A stretch of 64,000 bases of DNA, from positions 1 to 64,000 of IMG/VR virus record IMGVR_UViG_3300045993_000417; one strand, written 5' to 3'. The notes under the pieces were generated by a model. The model was given only the letters and a program-made list of their open reading frames with translations, searched no databases and was not told the DNA's origin. Origin of the DNA: a virus. The stretch's first letter is position 1; every line of letters starts with the position of its first letter. The translations under genes were made by a program, and so were the position numbers. This document shows positions 42,246-50,749 of this stretch, one piece after another.

Positions 42246-42448
42246 AATATTTATATGGCAAGTGCCTTGCGTGGGGATCTAGAGTAATACGTGTAAGTGT
42301 TCTTTAAAATGATCCTAACCACGTTTAAAACGTTTTTGAGGCCTTGGCCACATCCTTATCTCACTTTATAAAATGAGAGGCTTAAAACGCGTTTAAATCA
42401 GTCTTGAACATGGTTGAGTTTTTATATGGGAGATGGTATGATTCGTGA
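42246..42448. other. Non-coding stretch beside the inverted repeat
   Basis: About 200 bases with no frame of note. It contains TTTAAAATG at 42303, several short palindromic stretches such as GGCAAGTGCCTTGC, and repeated GTTTAAAACG-like words (ACGTTTAAAACG, GCGTTTAAATC). Together with the inverted repeat it makes the longest gene-free region of the window. Confidence 0.4.
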
Positions 42449-43015
42449 ATGTCAATATTATCCGAAATACCTCTCGAAGAGCTTGAAGCTATTATCGAGG
42501 AGAATCCTAAGCTACGTGGTATTATCCAAGGATATATCGCTGAGTATAAACTTATAGATAAGCTTCGTCTGACTCAGGGAGTAACTGAGGTCAGTAAGAT
42601 ACCAGATCATCAAGGGGTAAAAAAAGACATACAAATTAAGTACTTAGATACAGACATAACTATAGAATGTAAATCTATACTATCGGCTACGGTTAAAGTA
42701 GATACCATACATGGGACTTGGCAAGGGACTGTTCAGTGTAAGAACTCTGACTCAATCCATGCCGTAGTAAATGGTGAAGCCATTAAACATACTAACTTGA
42801 CTAGGGGTGGATTTGATATAATGTCTATATCAACTTACGCCGTGGATGGTTTATGGAATGCAGTATACATAGAGAATAGGTACATGCCTCAGGCAACCCC
42901 CGATAGGTTTGATCTCATGAAGACGAGCTTCATAGTCAATCCCTTACTCACACCTTGTGTAGAAACAGATTTAGAGAAGATACTTAAATCCACTCGGGAC
43001 CTTAAGTTAAAATAG
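42449..43015 (+). CDS. Putative PD-(D/E)xK nuclease
   Basis: A 188-aa protein. KKDIQIKYLDTDITIECKS (58-76) has the spacing of a PD-(D/E)xK active site: Asp60, Glu73 and Lys75 on consecutive strands, with an earlier acidic helix (IIQGYIAEYKLIDKL). A second strand, GTVQCKNSDS, follows. The fold is shared by restriction and repair nucleases, so DNA cleavage is plausible. The ATG is preceded by an in-frame stop; a GGGAGA site is rather far. It is the first gene beside the inverted repeat. Confidence 0.6.
   Translation: MSILSEIPLEELEAIIEENPKLRGIIQGYIAEYKLIDKLRLTQGVTEVSKIPDHQGVKKDIQIKYLDTDITIECKSILSATVKVDTIHGTWQGTVQCKNSDSIHAVVNGEAIKHTNLTRGGFDIMSISTYAVDGLWNAVYIENRYMPQATPDRFDLMKTSFIVNPLLTPCVETDLEKILKSTRDLKLK
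43008..43014 (+). promoter_or_regulatory. TAAAATA-N5-ATG late-type promoter
   Basis: TTAAAATAGGCCTATG, overlapping the stop codon of the nuclease-like gene. Confidence 0.6.
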
Positions 43016-43019
43016 GCCT

Positions 43020-43796
43020 ATGAAAGACGAACTAGTTATCCAAAGCCTTGTTGAGCTATATAAAGAACGTGGAATAGACTTACATCTATTGCTAGATGAT
43101 CCTATGTTTACTCACCTACCACTGGAGAGTAAGGTTAACTCTATTAAGCAGTATGCATCCCACATCGCTTCCCCTACTTCCCGCACTTTAACTCGAGCTG
43201 ACGTTAAGAGCGTTTTGACTAATTCCCTTGCTGGTGCAGGGTTGGCCGGAGGGTCTGTGCTTATGCGTAGATACCTGACTAATAAAGCTAACGGAGTAGA
43301 CTTACCTATCTCAATTAGAGGTATGGCTATAGCTGCTGGGTTGGGCGCTGCTGGTGGAGCCATAAAGACTATATTTGATAGGTCTAAATCCATTGCGCAG
43401 AGAAATGATATGAATAAAGCCTTTAATGGCTTGGTTCAGTCTGGAGAAGATAAGGATGCTATTAAGATTATGGCACTTCGTAATCTTCAGAACGTTAAGA
43501 GTGGACCTCCTGGCATAGTAGGGGCATTCCTAGGTAATACAGTTGATAGCGTACTACCTATGGCTATTGATAGGGGTAATGCTTACAACAACGCATACGT
43601 AGCTATGAATACCGCTAATGAATACGGGGCTGCTAGTGATCGCTGGGAAGCTAGCCAAACTGTTGAAGAGATGAAAGCCAGACGTACGGCAATGGATGAA
43701 GCAGACCGTAGGAGTCAACTAGCTATTGCTGTTAGTGGACAAGATCACAACCGCTTCCTGGGTAAAATACAAGAAAACTTTAAAGGACTACTATAA
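43020..43796 (+). CDS. Putative internal virion protein with glycine-rich hydrophobic segments
   Basis: A 258-aa protein. Two hydrophobic Gly/Ala segments (LAGAGLAGGSVLM and MAIAAGLGAAGGAI) lie near residues 70-118. The rest is helical with a basic/acidic C-terminus. The promoter type and the overlap with the next gene place it in a late operon. Membrane-active internal proteins have such segments, but the role is unproven. Confidence 0.65.
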   Translation: MKDELVIQSLVELYKERGIDLHLLLDDPMFTHLPLESKVNSIKQYASHIASPTSRTLTRADVKSVLTNSLAGAGLAGGSVLMRRYLTNKANGVDLPISIRGMAIAAGLGAAGGAIKTIFDRSKSIAQRNDMNKAFNGLVQSGEDKDAIKIMALRNLQNVKSGPPGIVGAFLGNTVDSVLPMAIDRGNAYNNAYVAMNTANEYGAASDRWEASQTVEEMKARRTAMDEADRRSQLAIAVSGQDHNRFLGKIQENFKGLL

Positions 43797-44683
43797 TGAC
43801 GATGTTGGCTTACTACATAAAACCCGTTCTAGAACTGGTTCCAGAAATTTCCCCTATGATCAAGTCTGCTTCTGTAGACAAAGAATATCCTACTGACAAT
43901 AAGTCGTCAGTACTAGCCTCCGCAATGGCTATAGAGTACATGATTAAGATTGCCCGTAAAACACCAGACTACACTGAGATGGAAAAGGTTGCTAAGGCTG
44001 TTGATGCATATAGTCTCAAGACTCAGATCGGTTCTCTAAGTGAAGTCATGATTAAACGTGCTAGTAGGGTTGCTGAAGAATCTGAGAAGAATTCTACAGA
44101 ATCATACATGCTTAAAGAAGCATCCTTCAAAGGATCCATCTCAGGATTTTCAGATATAGCAACTACTGCTGCTACGGCTAAAGGCCTTTACAAACAGGCT
44201 TCTGAAAAAGGTGTTACCCCTTCTATTGAAATCTCCATGTATGCAGGTAAGCTTCCTTTGGATAAAACTGCTGCCCTTAAGTCCTTATCTGTTAGACACT
44301 CTCTAACTAAAGAGGCTGAGTACATTAAACTGGCTAAGGCTCTGGGTTCAGCATCAGAGGTTAGTGAAGCCACTGCCTCATTTCTGGCTGAGATAGTTAC
44401 CGGCTTGGATAAGAAGGCTGGTCTTACTTTCAAAGGTTTCAATTTCTATCGTGAGGCTTTCCATACTAAGGAGGCTGCAGCCAGTGTTCTGAACATTAAG
44501 CTGGCTGGACAAGACGTACCATACGAAAAGTTGGCACGTGTTGGAAAGGCTAACATTGCTTCCTATATCGGTAAAGACGTAGCTGCTGAGTTTGATCGTG
44601 GCCCTGCCAACTTCAAACAAGTAGCAGAAACTTTACCCTTGGACTTACAGAAAGTCCTTATCTCTTTGACTAAGAACGTTTAA
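43796..44683 (+). CDS. Helical protein with repeated KEA/EKxA strings
   Basis: A 295-aa protein, nearly all helical and Lys/Glu/Ala-rich, with many KEA, MEKVA and YEKLA strings similar to the presumed protease signals in head proteins. This suggests it is a head-core or internal protein. The start overlaps the preceding stop by 1 nt. No domain is recognised. Confidence 0.65.
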   Translation: MTMLAYYIKPVLELVPEISPMIKSASVDKEYPTDNKSSVLASAMAIEYMIKIARKTPDYTEMEKVAKAVDAYSLKTQIGSLSEVMIKRASRVAEESEKNSTESYMLKEASFKGSISGFSDIATTAATAKGLYKQASEKGVTPSIEISMYAGKLPLDKTAALKSLSVRHSLTKEAEYIKLAKALGSASEVSEATASFLAEIVTGLDKKAGLTFKGFNFYREAFHTKEAAASVLNIKLAGQDVPYEKLARVGKANIASYIGKDVAAEFDRGPANFKQVAETLPLDLQKVLISLTKNV

Positions 44684-44685
44684 TA

Positions 44686-45216
44686 ATGTCGAACGGAGAT
44701 ACTCCAGGATTTCGTGGCATCTACACTTTGAAGTGTAAGATGGATTCCGTCTTAGGTAAAGACGCCTGGATTGATTATGAGGTAGAGACTATATTGAGTG
44801 AGTTAACCTTACCTTTCTATTCTCAATCTCTAGAAGACAAGGTTTATTTACTAAAGACATTAGGTGCTGCTCCTGAATTATTCCATGAGGATTTCTGGTT
44901 CACCATGATAGCTACCGACGTTATAAATGGTAATATGGCTGACTTCAGTCAAGTGCCACATATAACCTCATTAGAGTTGGCATACGCTATAACTCAGATA
45001 CAGCTGTCATTAAGTACTTCAGACGTAGTATCTAAATACAACGACGGATTCATTGAAGGGGTGGCTTACATACTTCGTAATGAAGGTTACTCTGAACCAG
45101 TAGCGCCTTTTGGTTTTGTTCCTAAAGACATGCTTTACCCAGGCCAAACTAAAGAGGATTCTGAAGACAAGGCTAAGGCTATACAACTTTACATCAAAGG
45201 TATGAGCAATGATTAA
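44686..45216 (+). CDS. Unknown 176-aa late protein
   Basis: A mainly helical, acidic protein (LEDKVYLLKTLGAAPELFHEDF) ending in a Lys-rich helix. It overlaps the next gene by 8 nt and follows the previous by 2 nt, so it is in the same late operon. No motif is visible. Confidence 0.7.
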   Translation: MSNGDTPGFRGIYTLKCKMDSVLGKDAWIDYEVETILSELTLPFYSQSLEDKVYLLKTLGAAPELFHEDFWFTMIATDVINGNMADFSQVPHITSLELAYAITQIQLSLSTSDVVSKYNDGFIEGVAYILRNEGYSEPVAPFGFVPKDMLYPGQTKEDSEDKAKAIQLYIKGMSND

Positions 45217-45649
45217 CATTACTACTTTCGTAGGACAAGCTGCTGGTATTCCAATATTAGCTACTACCGGTCTAACTACTTTTCCATCCCTACAGCTACT
45301 AACTGACTACAATACGTTGACTGCTAACACCGTCAAGTCCCTAGGCACTACAGGGCTGACTACTCCAGTGGAGATCTCAGTAGGAGCCGGGGTTTACAAT
45401 ACTACCTTCACTGCACCAACTACAGGCAACTACTACGTAGTGTACGGCGGAGTCGTTATCGCCCATGTACAGGTGGAGGCTTACGATAAGTTCGCTCTTC
45501 TTAAGAATATTGAGGATGAGGCTTTAGGTAGCTGGTCTTGGAATAAGCTTACCGGTGTACTAACCGTCCTTAGACAGAACGCAACTACCCTAGCTACATA
45601 CAACGTTGTTGATACGGTGACGGCTTCTAGTAGAGAACGTACGGCTTAG
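45209..45649 (+). CDS. Fibre/baseplate-type structural protein
   Basis: A 146-aa beta-rich protein. The C-terminal part (EDEALGSWSWNKLTGVLTVL then NATTLATYNVVDT) is a pattern commonly found at the ends of phage tail and fibre proteins. It is the last gene of the 43020-45649 operon. Confidence 0.7.
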   Translation: MINITTFVGQAAGIPILATTGLTTFPSLQLLTDYNTLTANTVKSLGTTGLTTPVEISVGAGVYNTTFTAPTTGNYYVVYGGVVIAHVQVEAYDKFALLKNIEDEALGSWSWNKLTGVLTVLRQNATTLATYNVVDTVTASSRERTA

Positions 45650-45670
45650 ACTTAAGTCTGATTGAGCTAA

Positions 45671-45698
45671 AAAAGAGCCCTGGAATACGGGCTCTTTT
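45671..45698. terminator. Bidirectional terminator
   Basis: AAAAGAGCCC/GGGCTCTTTT between convergent genes, A and T runs on both sides. Confidence 0.88.
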
Positions 45699-45706
45699 CT
45701 TTGGAG

Positions 45707-47044
45707 CTACCAGTCAATAGCTGGCACTGGTTCTACTACATTGTTTTGAAGAGTATGCATCGGTGCTGGTTGTACTTCATCTACTCTTAGTAACGCTGGT
45801 GCTATAGCAGGGCTAAGGTCATTAACCTCAGCCACTAGAACAACACCCTCATTGTTTTGATAATCCCTACTGACAACTTGTAACGGTGGAGCATCTTCGA
45901 CGATCTTTTTAGATCGCTTAGACGGGCTTTTGACCCCTACCACTGCAGTCTCTACGACTTCAGCGGCCACCACTTTGATTTTGTCAGTAATAGGAAGTGC
46001 ATCAGCCAATTCCTTAGCCTTAGCTTTCTCAGCAGCGGCCTTAGCCGCTTTCTCAGCCTTAATACGAATCACTTCTTCCTTCTGAACAATACCACTCGCC
46101 ATAGTCATAACCAGGTCGGTCTGACTATGATCAAAACCACGCGTGCTATTACCAGTTAACTCCTTAAAGTTATCATGTGCTTTAACCTTCTGGACGCTGG
46201 CTGTTACGGACAGGAAATGAGACATCGTATTGAACGTAGTGGAAGATCCTCCGGCCATGTCCACGAACACCTTATTGAAGTTCATAGGTTTACGGTAGTA
46301 ATAGTTCTGAACTACAGCAATTATGTTCGTAGCAACCAGAGCGTTGATAGCCAAGGTTTGATCAAGATCAGCACAACTACCTAGTCCTGGGTTATCCGCC
46401 AAGCTCAGGTAGTGATTAACATCCATTGGGATGAATGTAATGTCGTCTACGTGAGTGATCAGCTTAGGTAACTTTGCTACCAACGAGCTGTCCCACTCAT
46501 TAGGGTGTATGGCTACAGCTGGATTAAAGAAGTTGACTTGTCCAAAGTTGTCCTCATTACCTGAATCAATGATGAACACGTTTTCCTGCTGTTGGCCATG
46601 ACCTATGATTTCAAGGGCATTGGATAGGATCTTTCTCCTAGCTACTACAGAGTCAACACACATGATAATCATGACTGGTTCATTTACCAGGTTAACGTTC
46701 AATTCTCTTTTGAAGAACTGATAGATATCTGCGGGACCTTCAATGGCAGTAATCATTGGGGTAATGGACAGGCCGTACGCTTTGCTATAGCGTTCAGCCA
46801 ATACCACAGCCTTATTCTTACTGATGTCCTGACGAATGAAATTCTGGCGAGCCAGGTTCTTTTCTTCAATTATGTCGAAGTCACATAGAACGATGTTAGG
46901 AGTACCTAACCATCCACGTGGGGAATACTCACGAGTGATTGATCTCATGAACTGTGCCAACAGGGGAACTAGCCTTGAGCCAGTTCCACCGCAGCCTACT
47001 ACGATGATGTTATGCGGGATTGATGATGGGATGAAATTAAACAA
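45707..47044 (-). CDS. ThiF/E1-like protein of a PRTRC-type cluster
   Basis: A 445-aa protein starting with TTG after a GGAGAGG site. Residues 13-22 (IIVVGCGGTG) are the nucleotide-binding Rossmann loop, and CDFDIIEEKNLARQNF has the D-x-D-x2-E-x2-N-L-x-R-Q signature of ThiF/MoeB/E1 adenylating enzymes. No clear catalytic Cys is seen after it. The last ~150 residues are a Lys/Glu/Ala helix and a Pro/Val-rich tail. With the JAB protein upstream, the PRTRC-B-like protein and the small Ubl, it forms a ubiquitin-like gene set. It would activate or bind the C-terminus of the Ubl, which is inferred. Confidence 0.85.
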   Translation of the reverse strand: MFNFIPSSIPHNIIVVGCGGTGSRLVPLLAQFMRSITREYSPRGWLGTPNIVLCDFDIIEEKNLARQNFIRQDISKNKAVVLAERYSKAYGLSITPMITAIEGPADIYQFFKRELNVNLVNEPVMIIMCVDSVVARRKILSNALEIIGHGQQQENVFIIDSGNEDNFGQVNFFNPAVAIHPNEWDSSLVAKLPKLITHVDDITFIPMDVNHYLSLADNPGLGSCADLDQTLAINALVATNIIAVVQNYYYRKPMNFNKVFVDMAGGSSTTFNTMSHFLSVTASVQKVKAHDNFKELTGNSTRGFDHSQTDLVMTMASGIVQKEEVIRIKAEKAAKAAAEKAKAKELADALPITDKIKVVAAEVVETAVVGVKSPSKRSKKIVEDAPPLQVVSRDYQNNEGVVLVAEVNDLSPAIAPALLRVDEVQPAPMHTLQNNVVEPVPAIDW

Positions 47045-47092
47045 GTGCCTCTCCTTTTTAATTGATAGGAGGGGCGTTTAACCCCTCCACAT

Positions 47093-47959
47093 TCACATGC
47101 CGTTTTCTGCTACTTTCTGTTGATACTTGAGAGGTAGAGATCCAAACAAGTCCTTAATCATATCTAACTGCTTTTCGTCTTCCATCAACTGGAATAGATC
47201 ACTGATAGCTTCTGACAAGAGCTCATTCTTACCTACTAAAGGGGCCATACAATCGTTAAGCAACGTGAAGGCGTTAGCCACCTCGCTACCGTATTGTATA
47301 GCCAGGTATGAGTATTGGTCGCTATCTACGTTACCAATGTCACTACCATGGAACCTACCTACAGGATCCCCCTCTTCTACCTCTCCGTAGTTGTTAAAGC
47401 CGTCTACGTTGTCACCCTCTAATTGAGTCCTTGAGTGCCCGTTTGTTTGCTCGTTTATCTCGTTTCGAGAGCCAGCGGGACCCAGAGGGAGCTTCCCCTG
47501 AGCCCCCGATGGAAAACCCGCTGGGAGCCCTCCTTCGTAACCTTCGTACATCTCGTCTGCTGATGAGTTGAGAGCACGATTTGGGAGAGAGCGCAAACCA
47601 GGTCCTGCACGTTCACCAGAAGGTGTATGAGCATTTGGACGAGGACGACCATACTGATACTGCTCAAGATGATCCCACTTACGGCCACCTTGGTGTGTAC
47701 CGTGCTTACCACCGTATGAGCCATAGGTAGTTACATTGACGTTATTCAACCACTCTTCAGGTACGTCTACCACACGGTCTGCTGGTGTGTGGAAGATATC
47801 TTGGAGTTTCACTTCATACTTCTGTTTGTAGTAGTTGAAGCGGATCTTTACTTCTGGTTCTTTGTCTTTGAGTTTTCCTACAACACCTGAAAAACCGATG
47901 GCGTTAAGGTCATCTCGATCATCCGTGCCTGAAAAGAAACTCCCCATTGTGTTATGTGA
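47093..47959 (-). CDS. JAB/JAMM peptidase, exon 2
   Basis: Second exon of a protein of about 442 aa. It begins SHNTMGSFFSGTDDRDD, which joined to the terminal His of exon 1 gives HSHNTMGSFFSGTDD: the H-x-H-x7-S-x2-D zinc site of JAMM deubiquitinase-type peptidases. Read alone it would start at the ATG formed by the last three intron bases (47960-47962). The remainder is a Gly/Pro/Arg-rich low-complexity region and a helical C-terminus. It is followed 48 nt later by the E1-like gene. Confidence 0.88.
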   Translation of the reverse strand, partial: SHNTMGSFFSGTDDRDDLNAIGFSGVVGKLKDKEPEVKIRFNYYKQKYEVKLQDIFHTPADRVVDVPEEWLNNVNVTTYGSYGGKHGTHQGGRKWDHLEQYQYGRPRPNAHTPSGERAGPGLRSLPNRALNSSADEMYEGYEGGLPAGFPSGAQGKLPLGPAGSRNEINEQTNGHSRTQLEGDNVDGFNNYGEVEEGDPVGRFHGSDIGNVDSDQYSYLAIQYGSEVANAFTLLNDCMAPLVGKNELLSEAISDLFQLMEDEKQLDMIKDLFGSLPLKYQQKVAENGM

Positions 47960-48301
47960 CATAACGTGTTATGGTTTTCTTTTTAATTACAAAACCCTTG
48001 AAATACTAACTTAAACGTAAATACGATAAGTTTTTACCGATAGTAAATCAAGATCAGACTATATCATCATCTTCAGAAGTATTGCCTGAAGAGTTGGGCG
48101 CTCGTGTTCCTATTATTGCATAGACTGCTCAAGGATTAGTCGTTACACTTTCTTGCTACTTCAATGTCTTTTCGCAAGCTTAGCACGGGATTATGTGTAT
48201 TGGACACGTTTTCCCCGTTAGCAGGATTTCTCCTACACCTCAGTTGTCTGAGTTCACCCAATTTATTCACTACAGATCGCTCCGTAGGTCCACTCACTTT
48301 A
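47960..48301 (-). ncRNA. Group I intron (342 nt) in the JAB gene
   Basis: The insertion begins after exon base U and ends in G, as required. P1: exon UCCAU pairs with GUGGA at intron nt 9-13, with the U-G pair at the splice site. P10: exon 2 UCAC pairs with GUGA at intron nt 5-8. P7: ACGACTA (48143-48137) pairs through GACTA with TAGTC of ATATAGTC (48064-48057). The core ACGGGGAA...AATCCCGTGCTAA closely resembles that of the T4 td intron (subgroup IA2). The intron begins TAA, so unspliced exon 1 stops at once. No endonuclease gene is inside. Confidence 0.93.
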
Positions 48302-48763
48302 ATGGATATCCACGATAACACTAGTTCCATCGGGGATGTAAGCCCAGTCGTAACTAGCACTACCTTTAGAAACAGTCTGAGGGGGAACACCGATGTGGTA
48401 TCCACGCTCAGGATTATAAAGGACATGAATCATGGCCTCTACTTCTGATTTCTTTACTTCCATGACCTTCTTGAAGAAGGCGATGATTTGTTCCCAGATC
48501 TCGTACTGAATCTTACCCGCTGGTAAAAAGGCAATTTCTTGCTTGGTCATTTCAGCAGGAATAACCTCAGACGCAGGACGAACGTACCCAGGGATGGAAT
48601 CCACTTTCAACCTAATGAAACGGTTCTCACCTCGGAATACGTGTCGCTTGAAAAACTCATCCTTTACTATGGTATAAATTTCTTTATACCCCTGTGCAAC
48701 TGCGTCCGTCTCTTCTTGAAGACTCGCACAGATGCAGCTAATGCTGGGCATTAATATTTGCAT
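48302..48763 (-). CDS. JAB/JAMM peptidase, exon 1
   Basis: The first 154 codons, starting after a GGAG site. SEVEAMIHVLYNPERGYHIGVPPQTVS supplies the catalytic Glu strand of a JAMM fold, and YIPDGTSVIVDIH ends with the first zinc-binding His, exactly at the splice site. Iso-peptidases of this fold remove ubiquitin-like proteins; in PRTRC-type gene sets a JAB protein accompanies an E1-like protein and a Ubl. Without splicing the product lacks the zinc site and would be inactive. Confidence 0.88.
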
Positions 48764-48802
48764 CCTCCACTCCTTAAGTTAAGCTACAGGTGTTACTATA
48801 CT

Positions 48803-48815
48803 CTTATACCAAAAA
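48803..48815 (-). promoter_or_regulatory. Extended -10 type promoter of the JAB-E1 unit
   Basis: Reverse strand TTTTTGGTATAAG, about 40 nt before the JAB start. Confidence 0.65.
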
Positions 48816-48827
48816 CTGCCGTTTTGT

Positions 48828-49634
48828 TTAACGACGTAGGTGCTCGTATGGAAATGGTTTGTTATCTTTAGCCAAATCACGCAGGTGGTGATACCACTGT
48901 CTGGGCGAGCCAAACTTAACGATGTTCACCTTACTAGAGATACCTAGGTCATTACTGAACGGAGATTCCCATAGGAAGTTATAGTAGTAGTCAAGACCAC
49001 GTAGGTTGTTATCCACAAACCTAGCAGGCATCTTGTTACCACCATAACACATGTTACATGAGTCATATGAGTTGGTGAACGGCATAAGGGAAATACCCTT
49101 AGTGTGATCAACTCTAATGATTTGAACATCCGTTGGTAGTTTATTAACAGGAGAGTCCGTGACGGTGTAGTATGCGTTCGTGTTAACCCAGTCATTCTTC
49201 TCACGTTTGAGTTTGTGACTGATGATGATGTTAGGCACTACGATGTCGAACTTCTCCGTCTTACCTTCACCCATATACTGGAAAGGCTTAATACCTTCTC
49301 TGTAGTAGCAAGATATATCCAACTCAGTAGGTCCTACCGCTATGAAGAACGCACTGGTAGGAAGTGTCAATGTCAGTTTACTCTCTTTTGAAAGAGTGTT
49401 AGTGGCTTTGAGTACTGAGTTGATGAAGTCCTCATAGGACACGGTCTTGGTGATTCCACCAACCCCCTTAACCACTACGGAGTCGTCAAGTAGTACCACT
49501 TCTTGTCCAGACACCTCTACCATTGCTAGCAAGGATCTCTCTAGATCAGAGAGTGAAGTTTCTTTGACCATTTTAGGAACAGCCTCTACCACCTCTACTT
49601 CTGGGCGTGAGCCCTCAATAAATATGTCGTTCAT
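48828..49634 (-). CDS. PRTRC system protein B-like
   Basis: A 268-aa protein. The second half has the pattern DCSISC-YY, a VPNIIIS block and SYDSCNMCYGGNKMP (189-203), which resembles the C-x-G-x3-P region of PRTRC protein B. Comparative work has proposed that family to be E2-like with the Cys as acceptor; here Cys193 and Cys196 are candidates. Assignment relies on this pattern plus its neighbours (Ubl, JAB, E1-like). Its start overlaps the preceding gene (ATGA). Confidence 0.6.
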   Translation of the reverse strand: MNDIFIEGSRPEVEVVEAVPKMVKETSLSDLERSLLAMVEVSGQEVVLLDDSVVVKGVGGITKTVSYEDFINSVLKATNTLSKESKLTLTLPTSAFFIAVGPTELDISCYYREGIKPFQYMGEGKTEKFDIVVPNIIISHKLKREKNDWVNTNAYYTVTDSPVNKLPTDVQIIRVDHTKGISLMPFTNSYDSCNMCYGGNKMPARFVDNNLRGLDYYYNFLWESPFSNDLGISSKVNIVKFGSPRQWYHHLRDLAKDNKPFPYEHLRR

Positions 49635-49897
49635 TATACGAAATCCTCTGAGGAAAAATTGGAGTAATGTTTAGCTTTTTGGAGAGTACTAATCACGCTG
49701 TTAACTACGTTTCTCAAGTGGAGACTACTCTCAAACTTGAAAGTACTAGTAAGATCCTTAACACAAGAAATTACGTCTTCACGAGTCTCAATGTTCCTTA
49801 TTACGCAAGCGTCTTTCACTACCTGGATAGCATCGGTAGAAATGTCTGAAGCGTTGTTCAACTCTAAAGCCATATTAGACAACATAGGCATTTGCAT
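49634..49897 (-). CDS. Unknown 87-aa protein in the Ubl cluster
   Basis: A small helical protein with two Cys residues (KDACVIRNIE, VISCVKDL). AAAGGG lies 8 nt before the ATG. It overlaps genes on both sides, so it is part of the cluster operon. No family is recognised. Confidence 0.65.
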   Translation of the reverse strand: MQMPMLSNMALELNNASDISTDAIQVVKDACVIRNIETREDVISCVKDLTSTFKFESSLHLRNVVNSVISTLQKAKHYSNFSSEDFV

Positions 49898-50675
49898 TGT
49901 AGTGACCCTTTCTGCTTAGCGTTTTGATGACTTTAGGTATGTCATCAAAGAATGTGAATAGATTGAATGAGGAGCACTCTGGATGAGAGGAGTAGGTATT
50001 TATTTGATTTTCAGCTGAGTTAAACTCGTATCTGTTTCCATCAGATTTATACCAAGATCCTAATTCTAATGTGAGGCGGATTGTAAATAGAATCTGGATA
50101 TTCTCCGTTGTGGTAGTAGGTATGTCCCCGAATATGTCTGTTCTACGGAAGGTCTTAATACGTAGTGGGCATCCATTAATGGCACACTTGTGATTGATGT
50201 ACCTAGCATACCTCTTTACGGTTGGGAAATCACAAGTATCATCGGTATCTTCCAAGAATGATGACACACTTTCAAAACTTAAGTTAATGTAGCTAGAGTT
50301 TTTATCACTTATATATCCATACTCTACTAGGTCACTATGAGGTATACTCTTAACCACTTTGAGTAGAGGTAGATCCAGATGGAACCTATTGTAGTGAAGC
50401 TCTATCTCCGCCTTCTCCATGAAGTCCATGTAGGGTACCTTCTTAAGGACTTGACCGTACAAAGAGGTATAGATCTTTTTAAAAAACTTCCTAGCGTTGG
50501 TTGAATTAACTCTGATGTCAGCCACTACCGTGGAGGAGCTGGGGATAATGCCATACTCCTTACTCTTAGAAGTAGTGAACTCTAGGAGCTTCTTGATTTT
50601 TGTTCCACTATACTCCGTTACTAAACTCGTCAAAGATGATAAGCTATTTTTTAGAAAAATCTTTACTGTTGCCAT
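49875..50675 (-). CDS. Unknown 266-aa protein in the Ubl cluster
   Basis: A mixed alpha/beta protein with a basic N-terminus. INHKCAINGCPLRIKTFRR near residue 160 may bind a metal. GAGGAG precedes the ATG, and a strong terminator lies between it and the Ubl gene. It is placed where PRTRC clusters carry further small partners, but it matches none that I recognise. Confidence 0.7.
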   Translation of the reverse strand: MATVKIFLKNSLSSLTSLVTEYSGTKIKKLLEFTTSKSKEYGIIPSSSTVVADIRVNSTNARKFFKKIYTSLYGQVLKKVPYMDFMEKAEIELHYNRFHLDLPLLKVVKSIPHSDLVEYGYISDKNSSYINLSFESVSSFLEDTDDTCDFPTVKRYARYINHKCAINGCPLRIKTFRRTDIFGDIPTTTTENIQILFTIRLTLELGSWYKSDGNRYEFNSAENQINTYSSHPECSSFNLFTFFDDIPKVIKTLSRKGHYNANAYVV

Positions 50676-50693
50676 GATTGAATTCTCCTCTTA

Positions 50694-50721
50694 CTAAAAA
50701 AAACGGGTCCAGCTGGACCCG
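50694..50721 (-). terminator. Terminator after the Ubl gene, possible attenuator
   Basis: CGGGTCC-AGCT-GGACCCG (50704-50721) followed on the reverse strand by an eight-T run. An alternative pairing of AAACGGGT (50730-50723) with ACCCGTTT (50708-50701) can form over the same bases. Confidence 0.82.
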
Positions 50722-50749
50722 AACCCGTTTCTCTACCTGATACTAGGGA

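Noticed and set aside
41608-42261. Open frames of 70-80 codons in the inverted repeat, two of which translate to almost the same SPHFLRTSFRTFYLSFF-like sequence
   Set aside because: They arise from the two arms of the repeat, lack ribosome sites, and have repeat-driven composition.
47960-48301. Intein or frameshift as explanation for the split JAB gene
   Set aside because: The insert has stop codons at once in the reading frame and shows group I intron pairings P1, P7 and P10, so it cannot be an intein and is too long for a simple frameshift.
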